Notes: a model not told the origin generated them from the sequence alone. DNA of 64,000 bases from DATGKG01 sp963783145 (GCA_963783145.1 CAWAMM010000002.1:248001-312000); one strand, 5' to 3'. Shown: positions 52,269-61,205, counted from the first letter of the stretch. Translations and numbers: made by a program.

Positions 52269-52868
52269 ATGAGCGCAGCGGTTGAAAGCATTCCACTGGT
52301 GGTCGAGACCGACCATCTTCGCGAGATCCCCATCGGCAGGATGGCGATCTGGTGGTTTCTCGCATCGGAAATTCTGGTCTTCGGCGGCCTGATTACAGCT
52401 TTCGTGCTGTTCCAGTTCGCGCACGGCGGATTTGCCGCCGACGCGGAGCACGTCAAGTGGCGTTTCGGAGCCTTCAACACCCTGGTGCTGGTGACTTCGA
52501 GTATGACGATGATCATGGCGCTGGCGTCGGCGCGCGCAAACGATCGCCCGCGCACCCGGATGTTCCTTCTGTTCACGATCCTACTCGGCTGCACTTTTCT
52601 GTGCGTGAAAGGACTCGAATATCGCGGCGAATTCAGCGAGGGATTCTATCCCTCCTCGGGGATGTTCTGGTCCTTCTATTTCGGCATGACGGGGCTGCAC
52701 GCGCTGCACATGCTGGCGGGGATCGTCATCAACCTGATGCTCTTTATCGCGGTCGGCCGCGACAATACCTGGGAGTTCCTGCAGCGGCGCATCGAGTACG
52801 GGGGGCTCTATTGGCACTTCGTCGATGTGGTGTGGATTTTCCTGTTCCCGTTGCTGTACCTGACCTGA
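52269..52868 (+). CDS. coxC: Cytochrome c oxidase subunit III
   Basis: The 199 residues have five membrane segments, the short bacterial form of subunit III. Motifs include 'PIGRMAIWWFLASEILVFGGLITAFVLF', 'KGLEYRGEFSEGFYPSSGMFWSFYFGMTGLHALHMLAGI' and 'RIEYGGLYWHFVDVVWIFLFPLLYL'. The Glu in TM3 region and the 'YWHFVD' motif are typical. It stabilises the oxidase core. Third gene of the operon, 33 bases after subunit I. Confidence 0.95.
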   Translation: MSAAVESIPLVVETDHLREIPIGRMAIWWFLASEILVFGGLITAFVLFQFAHGGFAADAEHVKWRFGAFNTLVLVTSSMTMIMALASARANDRPRTRMFLLFTILLGCTFLCVKGLEYRGEFSEGFYPSSGMFWSFYFGMTGLHALHMLAGIVINLMLFIAVGRDNTWEFLQRRIEYGGLYWHFVDVVWIFLFPLLYLT

Positions 52869-52889
52869 TCGATTTGGGGAGAAAGTAAA

Positions 52890-53210
52890 ATGAGTGAGAC
52901 AACTGTTGGAGCAATCGACACCCGAGCCGAAAGCAATCTCTACCTGATGATCTGGGCGTGGCTGGTCTTTCTGCTCATCGCCGGGCTGGTGATATTTGTT
53001 CTGCCGATTCCGCGCACGGCAGCGGTGATCACTATCTTCTCGATCGCCGCGATCAAAGCCGGCCTCGTGTTGCGCAACTATATGCATTTGAAGCACGAGC
53101 ACCTGATCCTCTATCTGACAGTGCTGGTGCCGGCGTTGCTGTTCCTCGGAATGGCGCTGACACTGATTCCGGACATCGTCTATCGTCACGCGCTGGGGCT
53201 GGGCCGATGA
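52890..53210 (+). CDS. Cytochrome c oxidase subunit IV (prokaryotic type)
   Basis: The 106 residues form three membrane helices ('WAWLVFLLIAGLVIFVLPIPRTAAVITIFSIAAIKAGLVLRNYMHLKHEHLILYLTVLVPALLFLGMALTLIP'). The basic 'RNYMHLKHE' between helices 2 and 3 is the hallmark of bacterial subunit IV. It has no cofactor. It overlaps the next small gene by 4 bases (ATGA). Confidence 0.92.
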   Translation: MSETTVGAIDTRAESNLYLMIWAWLVFLLIAGLVIFVLPIPRTAAVITIFSIAAIKAGLVLRNYMHLKHEHLILYLTVLVPALLFLGMALTLIPDIVYRHALGLGR

Positions 53211-53434
53211 AGACCGTCGCCTCGATCGTCCTCACATTCGCGGCTGCGATGCTGCCCTCGATCGCGGCGGCCTGTCCGGCATGCTTCGGGGCCTCGGATG
53301 CGCGAACGATTTCGGCCTATTACGCCAGCACGATGTTGCTGAGCCTGATGCCGTTCGCGCTAATCGGTGGGGTGATCCTCGGCGTCATTCTGATGCGCAA
53401 CCGCCCGCCGGGCGACGAGGATCCCTCGTCCTAG
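53207..53434 (+). CDS. Small exported/membrane protein with a CPxCFG motif, end of the oxidase operon
   Basis: The 75 residues have a signal-like helix (1-21), then 'CPACFGASDARTISAYYAST' and a second membrane helix 'MPFALIGGVILGVILMR'. It starts inside the stop of subunit IV, so the two are coupled. The Cys-Pro-x-Cys pair just outside the membrane could bind copper or take part in thiol chemistry for CuA assembly, or in electron transfer. Family not recognised. Small Cys-containing membrane proteins in oxidase operons are known as assembly factors, but this sequence is not one I can name. Confidence 0.82.
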   Translation: MKTVASIVLTFAAAMLPSIAAACPACFGASDARTISAYYASTMLLSLMPFALIGGVILGVILMRNRPPGDEDPSS

Positions 53435-54342
53435 CTGCCGCGCTTTATCAAATCGGGCCGGTCGTACTCGGCCCGCGACATATTTTCGTAGTCGTTCTTT
53501 GCGCGTGCCACGAGTTGGGCGCGATCTTTTTCCGGCAGGCTGCCGAGCATCGATAGGTTGCGGTAATTGTTCGGAACGTAACTGAGATGGCTGACGAGCC
53601 CGTAGCCCGGATCGAACACGTAAAGCTGAATTGCGCGCGGCTCCATCACGAATTCGTAGCCATCGCCACCCGCGAGATCCAATGTTACCTGATGACAGGT
53701 GCTCGGTGCCGTCGATGCGATGGTGCCCGCCCATGCAACATGGATCGGTCGATGGATGTGGCCGGCCGCGACCCGAATCACATTAGGGTGTCGCGCGACG
53801 ATTTCCTCCATTGCGCGCCCGCCGTGCAGACCGGAGCCATCCATCCAATGCACGCCGGTGCGAAACGGCGGATGGTGCATGAAAATCAGCGTCGGGTGGT
53901 CCGGTCGCGCGCTCAGCGTAGCGTCGAGCCATCGCAATCGTTCCTCGCACATCAGGCCGTGATGATGCTCGGGCACGGAAGTGTCGAGGCCGACCAGCCG
54001 AATCGGGTAGTCGTCGATCGCGTAGTGGATGAACGGAGCGCCGGCCCGCGGCATGTAGGGCTGATCGGCAAACGCCTTCGCCAGCGCCTCGCGACGATCG
54101 TGATTGCCCGGAATCACGAAAACCGGCGCGGTGAGCGGCGCAAGGATCTCGCGCAGGACCTCGTATTCATCGTCGCGGCCATGGTCGGTGAGATCTCCCG
54201 AGGCGATCACGACATCGGGTCGGGGCATCAGGCTATTGAGGTGAGCGACCGCCTCCGCCAGTTGTGCATTAGTGGGAATCTGGCGATAGCAGAGGCGGTC
54301 CCTCGCGACGACGTGCAGGTCGGTGATCTGCGCGATGATCAT
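53431..54342 (-). CDS. Metallophosphoesterase, CpdA-like cyclic nucleotide phosphodiesterase
   Basis: The 303 residues carry the full calcineurin-type metal site: 'AQITDLHV', 'IASGDLTDHG', 'IPGNHDRRE', 'FMHHPPF' and 'AGHIHRPIH'. The spacing and length fit the class III 3',5'-cAMP phosphodiesterase (CpdA) branch, though phospholipid or UDP-diacylglucosamine substrates cannot be ruled out. The gene converges on the oxidase operon, with the stops overlapping by 4 bases. A SnoaL-like gene lies 10 bases upstream in the same direction. Confidence 0.9.
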   Translation of the reverse strand: MIIAQITDLHVVARDRLCYRQIPTNAQLAEAVAHLNSLMPRPDVVIASGDLTDHGRDDEYEVLREILAPLTAPVFVIPGNHDRREALAKAFADQPYMPRAGAPFIHYAIDDYPIRLVGLDTSVPEHHHGLMCEERLRWLDATLSARPDHPTLIFMHHPPFRTGVHWMDGSGLHGGRAMEEIVARHPNVIRVAAGHIHRPIHVAWAGTIASTAPSTCHQVTLDLAGGDGYEFVMEPRAIQLYVFDPGYGLVSHLSYVPNNYRNLSMLGSLPEKDRAQLVARAKNDYENMSRAEYDRPDLIKRGS

Positions 54343-54352
54343 GCTTCAGCCT

Positions 54353-54751
54353 TCAGGCGGCGACGAAGACCTCGCGCGCGTGGTTGGTATCGCAGTATTC
54401 GAGCACTTGCGCGATCTTGTCGCCCGCAAAGCTGACATAGAAATGATAGAGATTCGAATACTTGCGGCCATTGGCCGCCGTGGTGTTCGATTCGCATTGC
54501 ACCGAGACGTTGTTCCCTTCGCTGAAGACGGTGCCCCATTTCATATTGAGGCCATTAGGCATCATGGTCTTCAGTCCCTTCGCGAAACCCTTCAGCGCTT
54601 CCTTGCCCTTAACCGGTGCGAAGCCCGGCATCCGCGTCATCACGCGCCACTCGAAGTTGTCGGCGACAAGCGCTTCCAGTTTCGCTGGATCCGGATTTTC
54701 GAGCATCGCGAGAAATTCGACCGCACGTTCTTTCTGTTGTGCTGGTGTCAT
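54353..54751 (-). CDS. SnoaL/NTF2-like fold protein (ketosteroid isomerase-related)
   Basis: The 132 residues fit the NTF2-like cone fold: helix 'QQKERAVEFLAMLENPDPAKLEALVADNFEWRVM', then 'VKGKEALKGFAKGLKTMMPNGL', and a sheet with 'ENNVSVQCESNTTAANGRKYSNLYHFYVSFAGDKIAQVLEYCDT'. Members include isomerases, dehydratases and small polyketide cyclases; no catalytic residue can be fixed here. GGAGG lies close upstream. It is in an apparent pair with the phosphoesterase and follows an SDR gene. Confidence 0.85.
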   Translation of the reverse strand: MTPAQQKERAVEFLAMLENPDPAKLEALVADNFEWRVMTRMPGFAPVKGKEALKGFAKGLKTMMPNGLNMKWGTVFSEGNNVSVQCESNTTAANGRKYSNLYHFYVSFAGDKIAQVLEYCDTNHAREVFVAA

Positions 54752-54814
54752 GGCGTAACCTCCTGATTCCTCGATAGCTACTCAAACCGTGTCAATTGCG
54801 CAAACTCGCGAGAA

Positions 54815-55750
54815 TCAACTGCGAGGCAGGAATTCATTGCGCAGACCCGCGGTCAGTTGCGTCGGCGCGCTGCGATCGAGCGAATCCAAATCCCATCCGT
54901 CCTCGTGAATCATCGTGCGGATCGGCTCCGGCTCGGGATAGATTCCAATCATCTCGCCGCCGACGACAAATGTCCGTCCGTTCACATTCGCCGCGGCGTC
55001 GGTGCAGAGCCATACCACCAGCGCGGCGACCTGCTCGGGCTTGTTGTCGAGCGGATTTGGCATCGCGGCGGGAGTTCCGCGATCGCCGAGCATCGCGCGG
55101 GTCCGCTCCATTGCCTTGAGCGCCTCCTCGTCGAAAAGGCGCGTGGCCGCGCGCGGGCGAATCGCATTGCATCGTACGTTGAAGCGTCCGAGGTCGCGCG
55201 CAATCGTGCGGGTGAAGCCGACGATGCCCTCCTTCGCCGCTGAGTAGCTCGATTGCCCCAGATGGCCGAGCCCCGACTCCGACGCGGTATTCACGATGAC
55301 GCCGCTTTTCTGTTCGCGAAAAATCATCGCGGCCGCGCGCGTGGTCGAGAACGTACCCTTCATATGCACTGCGATGACGTCATCCCAGTCGCTCTCACTC
55401 ATGTTGTAAATGATGCGGGGGCGCACGATGCCGGCGTTGTTGATGAGAAGATCGAGGCGCCCGAAGCTGTCGATCGCGGTTTGGATGATGCGCGCGCCAC
55501 CTTCCATCGTCGCCACATTGTCGTAATTTGCTACCGCCTCGCCGCCGGCGGCCCCTATCTCCTCGACGACTTGTGCGGCGACGCGATCGTCAGCGCCTCC
55601 ACCGATTGGCCCGCCCCCTAAATCGTTGACGACGACCCTGGCGCCCTCGTGTGCGAGGAGCATCGCCTCGGCGCGCCCGATGCCCCGCCCCGCGCCGGTC
55701 ACCACCGCAACTTTTCCTGCGAGTCGTTGTTTGTTCGATGCTATCGCCAT
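54815..55750 (-). CDS. SDR-family oxidoreductase (3-hydroxyacyl-CoA/steroid dehydrogenase type)
   Basis: From ATG 55750 (AAGGAGT upstream) the protein has 311 residues. It shows the NAD loop 'VVTGAGRGIGRAEAMLLAHEGARVVVNDLGGG', 'LLINNAGIVRP', and the active site Ser/Tyr/Lys in 'NTASESGLGHLGQSSYSAAKEG'. The 'VVNDLGGG' and overall length are typical of the SDR branch related to peroxisomal-type MFE-2 and to steroid or cholesterol catabolism. The C-terminal part is longer than in classical SDRs. The frame back to 55921 is spurious. The tandem amidohydrolases are divergent from it. Confidence 0.92.
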   Translation of the reverse strand: MAIASNKQRLAGKVAVVTGAGRGIGRAEAMLLAHEGARVVVNDLGGGPIGGGADDRVAAQVVEEIGAAGGEAVANYDNVATMEGGARIIQTAIDSFGRLDLLINNAGIVRPRIIYNMSESDWDDVIAVHMKGTFSTTRAAAMIFREQKSGVIVNTASESGLGHLGQSSYSAAKEGIVGFTRTIARDLGRFNVRCNAIRPRAATRLFDEEALKAMERTRAMLGDRGTPAAMPNPLDNKPEQVAALVVWLCTDAAANVNGRTFVVGGEMIGIYPEPEPIRTMIHEDGWDLDSLDRSAPTQLTAGLRNEFLPRS

Positions 55751-55827
55751 TTCGCCCACTCCTTTATTTGACACTCTGCCAAGCGGTCCGCTAAACGATC
55801 GGTCAGGACCAAATGGAGACTTGCACG

Positions 55828-56956
55828 ATGCCATCCAAAGATATCGTTGTCGACGCCGACGGACACATCCTCGAGCCGCCGGATCTCTGGGAAAAATATC
55901 TCGAAGCCAAGTATCAGCCACACGCGATCAAGGTGGTGAAAAACGAGAAGGGCCTCGAATGCCTGCAGTACGATGGCAAGCTGTCGGCGATGGCGCAGCC
56001 GGGCTTCCTCGCGGCGCTCGGCGGGATGGGTAAGGAGCAGGATCAACTGCGTCCCGACGCCGAGCGAACCTACGTCGGAAGCGCGCCATTCGGCTCGATG
56101 GATGCCAAGGAGCGCGTCGAGCTGCTCGACCAGGAAAACCTCGCCAAGGCGGTGCTCTATCCGACCCTGGGAATTTTGTGGGAGGCCGAAGTCGAGGACG
56201 TCGAGCTCTCGCAGGCATATTGCCGCGCCTACAATCGCTGGATTGCGGATTTCTGCCGTCCATACAGCGACCGCCTGATTCCGATCGCGCATCTCTCGCT
56301 GGGAGATCCGCAGGCGGCGGCCGCTCGAACTCGAACGCGCGGTCAAAGATGGATGCCGTGGCGCGTTCGTCGCGCCATTTACTATCACCCACAAACCCCA
56401 TGGACATCCCGATCACGATCCGGTTTTCGCGATGGCTGAGAAGCTCGACGTGCCGTTCGCGATTCATCCGACCTTCGAACCCAAGGGGCTCAATCGCGCG
56501 CGCTTCCACGGCATGGAGCGGATGCCGCTATTGGGCGTGATCGCGTCGCAGATTCTGCAGCAGCCGCTCTCGACCTTTTTCCAGTTCGGGGTGTTCGACA
56601 AGTTTCCCAAACTCCGGGTGGTGATCCTCGAGTCCGGTTCGTCATGGCTGGGGTTCTGGATGGATCGGATGGACGAAGGTTATGAGACCTGGATCGGGGG
56701 CACGCTGCCGCTTAAGAAGAAGCCGAGCGAGTACGTGCGCAAGCAGGTGTGGATTTCCGGCGATCCCGACGAGCAGGCGACCGCTTACGTGATCGATTAT
56801 GTCGGGCGCGACCGCTTCTTCTGGGCCAGCGACTTCCCGCATCCGGACCACGGCGGCAAATACCTCGATGCGCTGGAGCGAATGGTCGCGCCGATGTCAC
56901 CCGAGGCGCGCCGCGGCGTGGTGGGGCAAAACGTCCTCGATTGTTACAAACTGTAG
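55828..56956 (+). CDS. Amidohydrolase (first of a tandem pair), frameshifted
   Basis: Metal-dependent TIM-barrel hydrolase of the amidohydrolase 2 (ACMSD-like) group. It begins 'KDIVVDADGHILEPPDLWEKYLEAKY', where Asp-x-Asp-x-His starts the metal site. One frame holds codons 55828 to about 56326. A one-base insertion in GGCGGCGGCCGC (56314-56326) shifts the rest: 'ELERAVKDGCRGAFVAPF', 'DVPFAIHPTFEPKG', 'VGRDRFFWASDFPHPDH'. Joined, it would have about 375 residues and align end to end with the paralogue at 56967-58094. Substrate unknown. Confidence 0.88.
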
Positions 56957-56966
56957 GGTTTAGAAG

Positions 56967-58094
56967 ATGCCGGGAAATCAGCTCATCATCGATGCCGACG
57001 GCCACATCCTCGAGCCGGTCGAGCTATGGGACAAATATCTCGAGGACAAATATCGCGGCCGCGGCATCAAGATTAAGCAAGATGCCAACGGAATGGAGTT
57101 CCTCGAATACGACGGGAAGCCGGCGCAGATGATTCGCCCCGGCGTGCTGCACACGATGGGCGCGATGGGGCGCACCGCGCAAGAAATGAAGCCCTCCGCT
57201 GAGCGCACTTATCGGAACTCCGCGCCGTTCGGTTCGATGGATGCCAAAGAACGCCTCCAACTCCTCGATCAGGACGGCATCGACAAGGCAATCCTCTATC
57301 CGACGATCGGACTGCTGTGGGAAGCGGAAGTCGAAGACCCTGAACTCAGCAATGCTTACTGCCGTGCCTACAATCGATGGATCGCGGATTTCTGCCGCGA
57401 CTCGGGCGGGCGCCTCATTCCGATCGCGCATATCTCGATGTTGGATGTTCCGGCCGCGTGCGCTGAACTGGAGCGCGCGGTCAAAGATGGATGCAAAGGC
57501 GCCTTCGTCGCGCCGTTCAATCATCAGCGCAAGGCCCATGGGCATCCGGATTTCGATCCGCTATTTGCGAAATTTCAGGAACTCGACATCCCATACGGAA
57601 TCCATCCGACCTTCGAGCCGACCTCGCTCGCCTCGCGCAGGTTCAGCGGGCTGGGCACCTCGATTTGGTACCATCAGGTGACCGCGTGCTATGGGGCCCA
57701 GGTCGCATTCACCACGCTGTTCTCATTCGGCGTGTTCGATAAATTCCCGAAGCTCAAAACAGTCGTGCTGGAAGCGGGCGCGGGATGGATCGGCTACTGG
57801 GTCGACAGGATGGACGCGCTATATGAGGTGCCGATCAACCGCGCGCCGCTGAAAAACATGCCGAGCCATTACATCCGCACGCAGTGCTGGATTTCGGCGG
57901 ACCCCGATGAGCGCGCGCTGGCCGGGCTCAGCAAGTTCGTCGGTGAGGATCGCTTTTTCTGGGCGAGCGATTTCCCGCATCAGGATCACGGTCGTGAGTA
58001 CATGAAGGAGCTCAAGGGATTGCTGGCCGAGATGCCGGCCTCAGCCGCCGCAAAACTGGCGGGCGAGACGGTAGCCAAATTGTACCAAATCTGA
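56967..58094 (+). CDS. Amidohydrolase (second of a tandem pair)
   Basis: The 375 residues are an intact TIM-barrel hydrolase with 'LIIDADGHILEPVELWDKYLEDKYRG' at the start, 'MDAKERLQLLDQDGIDKAILYPTIGLLWEAE', a metal His in 'YGIHPTFEP', 'TVVLEAGAGWIGYW', and the late acidic residue in 'GEDRFFWASDFPHQDH'. The tandem copy just upstream is about two thirds identical by eye. The group includes decarboxylases such as ACMSD and gamma-resorcylate decarboxylase. Only 10 bases separate the two genes. Confidence 0.93.
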   Translation: MPGNQLIIDADGHILEPVELWDKYLEDKYRGRGIKIKQDANGMEFLEYDGKPAQMIRPGVLHTMGAMGRTAQEMKPSAERTYRNSAPFGSMDAKERLQLLDQDGIDKAILYPTIGLLWEAEVEDPELSNAYCRAYNRWIADFCRDSGGRLIPIAHISMLDVPAACAELERAVKDGCKGAFVAPFNHQRKAHGHPDFDPLFAKFQELDIPYGIHPTFEPTSLASRRFSGLGTSIWYHQVTACYGAQVAFTTLFSFGVFDKFPKLKTVVLEAGAGWIGYWVDRMDALYEVPINRAPLKNMPSHYIRTQCWISADPDERALAGLSKFVGEDRFFWASDFPHQDHGREYMKELKGLLAEMPASAAAKLAGETVAKLYQI

Positions 58095-58149
58095 ACCATC
58101 GGGCGGTCGAGGAAGCCATCGTCGGCCGCCGAAGCGTCAGGGATTTTGT

Positions 58150-59913
58150 TTAATCGACCGGAAGCGCCGCTCGGCGGTGATTCGGTTCAACACGGTCGTC
58201 GTACATTGTCACCCCCCAGCCATCCGTATTTGACCAGAGCAGTTTCCCGCCGTGTGGCTGACTGGGCCCGAAGACCTCGATGAGCGGGACGCCGCGCAAC
58301 TCCGCCGGCATCAGGCCCACCAACCATTCCACCCTGGCCGTCGCACTGATGCGTGGTGGCACGCGTGGTTCGGAGATGGGCATCGGGGTGCGCAAAGTCC
58401 GGCGCCAGGTGGCATAGCAGGCCCACGAATCAACGGTTAACACGATGCTGCTGGGCGGCGCGTGGCCCTCGATCCAGTGGTAGGCCGCGAACCTGCCGCG
58501 GTCGGCGTCAGGTGTCAACAGTACCTTCCATTGCGGAATGTTGGTGAGCGCGAGCAGCAACGCGAGGGCGATCGTAAGTGGCCCGCTTAAGCCCCAATAC
58601 TTCTGGAAACGATACAGCGCGTAGCCGGCGAAGATGCTGAAAAAATAAGTCAAGTTGCTGAGAAAGCGCGACGGCGTGAAAGCCACAAAGCCTTCCCCGG
58701 TGCTGTACAGTTGATAGAGGTAGAACATCGGCCCCAACAGAACATACAGCACGAGCAGCGTGGCGCAGACCGAGTGGAGGACGTGCACGCTGGCGCGCTT
58801 GCGATAGTAGTCGAGTGCTGCTCCCGCAAGCGCGAACGGAACCAGCACCAGCCCCACGGTGGTGAAATCGAGCTGATCCTGGAGGTGAAAGACGCGGGTG
58901 TCGGATACCGAAGCGGCCTTCAGCGCGTAGGGAACCAGGTAAAATGCCGCGGCCGCGGCAGCCACGCATAGTCCGAAGAAAATGGTCTGGTAACGCCGCT
59001 GGGGATCACGGATTGCCAGGAAGATCAGCATCTGCACGATCAGGATAATTCCCATCGTCACCATCACGTGGTGATGAGTGAGACAGATGGATGCGAACAA
59101 CAGCCCGATCAGAGCTATGGTTTTCTTCTGCTCGCCGGTGCGGATCAGCAAACTTAGAATCGCGAGCCCCATCAGCATGCCGAGCTGGTTGGGAAGGCCT
59201 CCCCAACGAAGATAGTCCGCGCTTCCCCAAAACGCCCAGCCGCCGTAGGCGATTGCCGCATACAGGCCGATTGTGCTCGAGGAAAAATATTCCTCCGCAA
59301 GCGCATATACGGCGAGCGTGCCAAGCAGGCAGAAGGTTACCATCAACAACTGGAAGACCAGTGTTAATGGTAAGTCCGAAAACCAGGCGAACAGCACGAT
59401 CAGGAAGTGGCTACCGATTGGATAGTTAAGCGCCGCGTTATCGAACGGCAGCCAGTCGCGAATAATGTGATCACTCAATGCGATCTTTTTCGCGAGCAGC
59501 AAGTGAAAACTCGGATCCCATCCAAGCGGAACAGACTGCCTCGACACCACGATAATCTGTAAGACGCCGATCGCTAACAGCAACAACACGAGGGCGCGGT
59601 TCAGGTTCGCCGCAAGCCAGGCTCGGTCTGCGCTATCGTTCGGACTGGTAGAGTTGCGGCCGTGCGGGCGCCACCACAGGAAGCTTCCGATGCTGAGGAT
59701 TAGCACGGCGGTCCACGCGCCATAAAACCAGCTCAGATGGAAATATGAGCAGATCTGAGCGAGGTACACCGCCGTCGCGATCCCCAGCACGCTGCCCCAG
59801 GCGATGCGTCGCTCGGCGGGGTCGTCTGGAAACAGCAGCGTCCAGCAAATGACACCCGGTGAAGCGATGAGTAGAACTCCGAGTATGAAGCGCAAAGACG
59901 AAATCATCAGCAT
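58150..59913 (-). CDS. Polytopic membrane protein, GT-C glycosyltransferase-like
   Basis: The 587 residues have about 11-13 membrane helices over residues 1-470 and a soluble C-terminal tail of about 110 residues. Loop 1 has 'QSVPLGWDPSFHLLLAKKIALSD', in which an Asp soon after a membrane helix recalls the catalytic Asp of GT-C enzymes that use lipid-linked sugars. Similar proteins are commonly annotated as 6-pyruvoyl-tetrahydropterin synthase-like or GT39-related membrane proteins; I cannot assign a substrate. The start at 59919 is TTG; ATG 59913 is preferred. It follows a VOC gene by 15 bases. Confidence 0.72.
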   Translation of the reverse strand: MLMISSLRFILGVLLIASPGVICWTLLFPDDPAERRIAWGSVLGIATAVYLAQICSYFHLSWFYGAWTAVLILSIGSFLWWRPHGRNSTSPNDSADRAWLAANLNRALVLLLLAIGVLQIIVVSRQSVPLGWDPSFHLLLAKKIALSDHIIRDWLPFDNAALNYPIGSHFLIVLFAWFSDLPLTLVFQLLMVTFCLLGTLAVYALAEEYFSSSTIGLYAAIAYGGWAFWGSADYLRWGGLPNQLGMLMGLAILSLLIRTGEQKKTIALIGLLFASICLTHHHVMVTMGIILIVQMLIFLAIRDPQRRYQTIFFGLCVAAAAAAFYLVPYALKAASVSDTRVFHLQDQLDFTTVGLVLVPFALAGAALDYYRKRASVHVLHSVCATLLVLYVLLGPMFYLYQLYSTGEGFVAFTPSRFLSNLTYFFSIFAGYALYRFQKYWGLSGPLTIALALLLALTNIPQWKVLLTPDADRGRFAAYHWIEGHAPPSSIVLTVDSWACYATWRRTLRTPMPISEPRVPPRISATARVEWLVGLMPAELRGVPLIEVFGPSQPHGGKLLWSNTDGWGVTMYDDRVEPNHRRAALPVD

Positions 59914-59928
59914 CGGCAATCGGAGGCG

Positions 59929-60333
59929 CTAAGTCGATGCCGCATAGCTGATGAACTCGAGCAAGTTACCGTCGGGATCGCGGAAGTAGACGCTGATGCC
60001 CTTGCCGCGGCCGCCGAGGCGCGGCACCGGCCCAACCTCGAGTGCGATGTTGTTGCGCTTCAGATGCTCGATGGCGGAGTCGGGGGTGCCGGGCCACACG
60101 AAACAGTAGTCGCCGCCGCCGATCATCGGATGAACCGCCTTGAGCGTGATCTGGTTATCCGGCGGATGCAGGTTGAAGCGGTTGCGTCCGAAGCTGATGC
60201 TGACAATCGGCCACTTTCCCGCGCGCCATTTCTCCAGCCCATCGGCCGTCGCGCCGAACACGCGAACATAGAACTCCACCGAGCGCTCGATGTCGCCGAC
60301 CGGCATCGCCACGTGGTCGATATCGATTTCCAT
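59929..60333 (-). CDS. VOC-family protein (single glyoxalase/dioxygenase-like domain)
   Basis: The 134 residues form one VOC domain: 'IDIDHVAMPVGDIERSVEFYVRVFGA' (metal His8), 'RNRFNLHPPDNQ' (His), 'GDYCFVWPGTPDSAIEHLKRNNIALEVGPVPRLGGRGKGISVYFRDPDGNLLEFISY' (Glu in 'LLEF'). The C-terminal 'DPDGNLLEF' is typical of metal-binding VOC enzymes such as glyoxalase I and fosfomycin-resistance proteins. GAGGAG precedes ATG 60333; the frame back to 60648 overlaps the next gene and is spurious. Confidence 0.9.
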   Translation of the reverse strand: MEIDIDHVAMPVGDIERSVEFYVRVFGATADGLEKWRAGKWPIVSISFGRNRFNLHPPDNQITLKAVHPMIGGGDYCFVWPGTPDSAIEHLKRNNIALEVGPVPRLGGRGKGISVYFRDPDGNLLEFISYAAST

Positions 60334-60344
60334 GGCAACTCTCC

Positions 60345-61205
60345 TCATCCTGCGTGCTGGAGATAAGTCAATTCGATCGCGACCGCGGGTGCGGCCGAAG
60401 TTGAATCCCCCGCATTGAAAAACGCGCCCGCCAGCGCGAGCGGCGCCTCGCTCCGAAACCATACCGCGCGCCGGTAGGCCTCGCCACGAAATGACGGCTT
60501 GCGGTACACGATGCGCGCGCGTGCCGCGAACAGGCGCCTCAGGTCGTGTGCCGAGGCGTGCAGCAGATCGGCGACGTGTTCCTCCATCGCGCGGAGATAT
60601 GCCATTCCATTGATGTGGCGATTCGGATCGGTTTGCCCGTAATGCCACACGTGGGTTGGCGCTTCGAGAAAGTCGGGCCTGCGCGCGAGGTCAACAATCG
60701 CCTCGATGCCCGGGACCTCGATGACGCGGGTCGGTTGCTCTCCCAACCCAAGCTCCGGAGGCAATATCGTTACCCGCCGCCGCGCGGGATCGGGATCGTA
60801 GCGCGTGAATACGTTCAGCATGCGCGCACTGGCGAGCTCGGTGCCGCCCACATCGAGGACCGTATGACGTCCCTCGCGCACCAGATGACGCACCGCGCCG
60901 GAATCATCCAGCGCCTTGCCGAGAAATGACTCGCCTCGAATGACGACGCGCGTGGTCGGATCGCATGCGACGTCGCGAGTCTCCAGTTCGACATAGACCA
61001 GCGGCGTGAAAATGCCGGCCATCTTTTCGAAGTCATGCATGCCCGCGAGAATGCGCTGCCATGGCGCGAAATGTGAGCGTCCGGCGTAGTCGGAAACCGA
61101 GGAAAGGTTGATGCTTCGATTTTCGGTCAAGCCCTGGAAGCTGACCGGCTCACGCATCCTGGTGCGCACGATTCGATCGGCGCGGTTAGCGAGGCGTTTG
61201 GCCAT
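60345..61205 (-). CDS. Hotdog-fold acyl thioesterase-like protein
   Basis: The 286 residues hold two hotdog-like halves. The second contains 'WHYGQTDPNRHINGMAYLRAMEEHVADLL', which matches the acyl-ACP/acyl-CoA thioesterase pattern (D-x-N-x-H-x-N then Y). The first half has 'HDFEKMAGIFTPLVYVELE' and 'TVLDVGGTELASA'. A role in cleavage of an acyl thioester is likely; the substrate is unknown. It lies between a VOC protein and a MaoC-like gene on the same strand. Confidence 0.78.
   Translation of the reverse strand: MAKRLANRADRIVRTRMREPVSFQGLTENRSINLSSVSDYAGRSHFAPWQRILAGMHDFEKMAGIFTPLVYVELETRDVACDPTTRVVIRGESFLGKALDDSGAVRHLVREGRHTVLDVGGTELASARMLNVFTRYDPDPARRRVTILPPELGLGEQPTRVIEVPGIEAIVDLARRPDFLEAPTHVWHYGQTDPNRHINGMAYLRAMEEHVADLLHASAHDLRRLFAARARIVYRKPSFRGEAYRRAVWFRSEAPLALAGAFFNAGDSTSAAPAVAIELTYLQHAG

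Noticed and set aside
53587..54435. 282-codon open frame on the plus strand
   Set aside because: It is antisense to the metallophosphoesterase gene, which has all metal-binding motifs.
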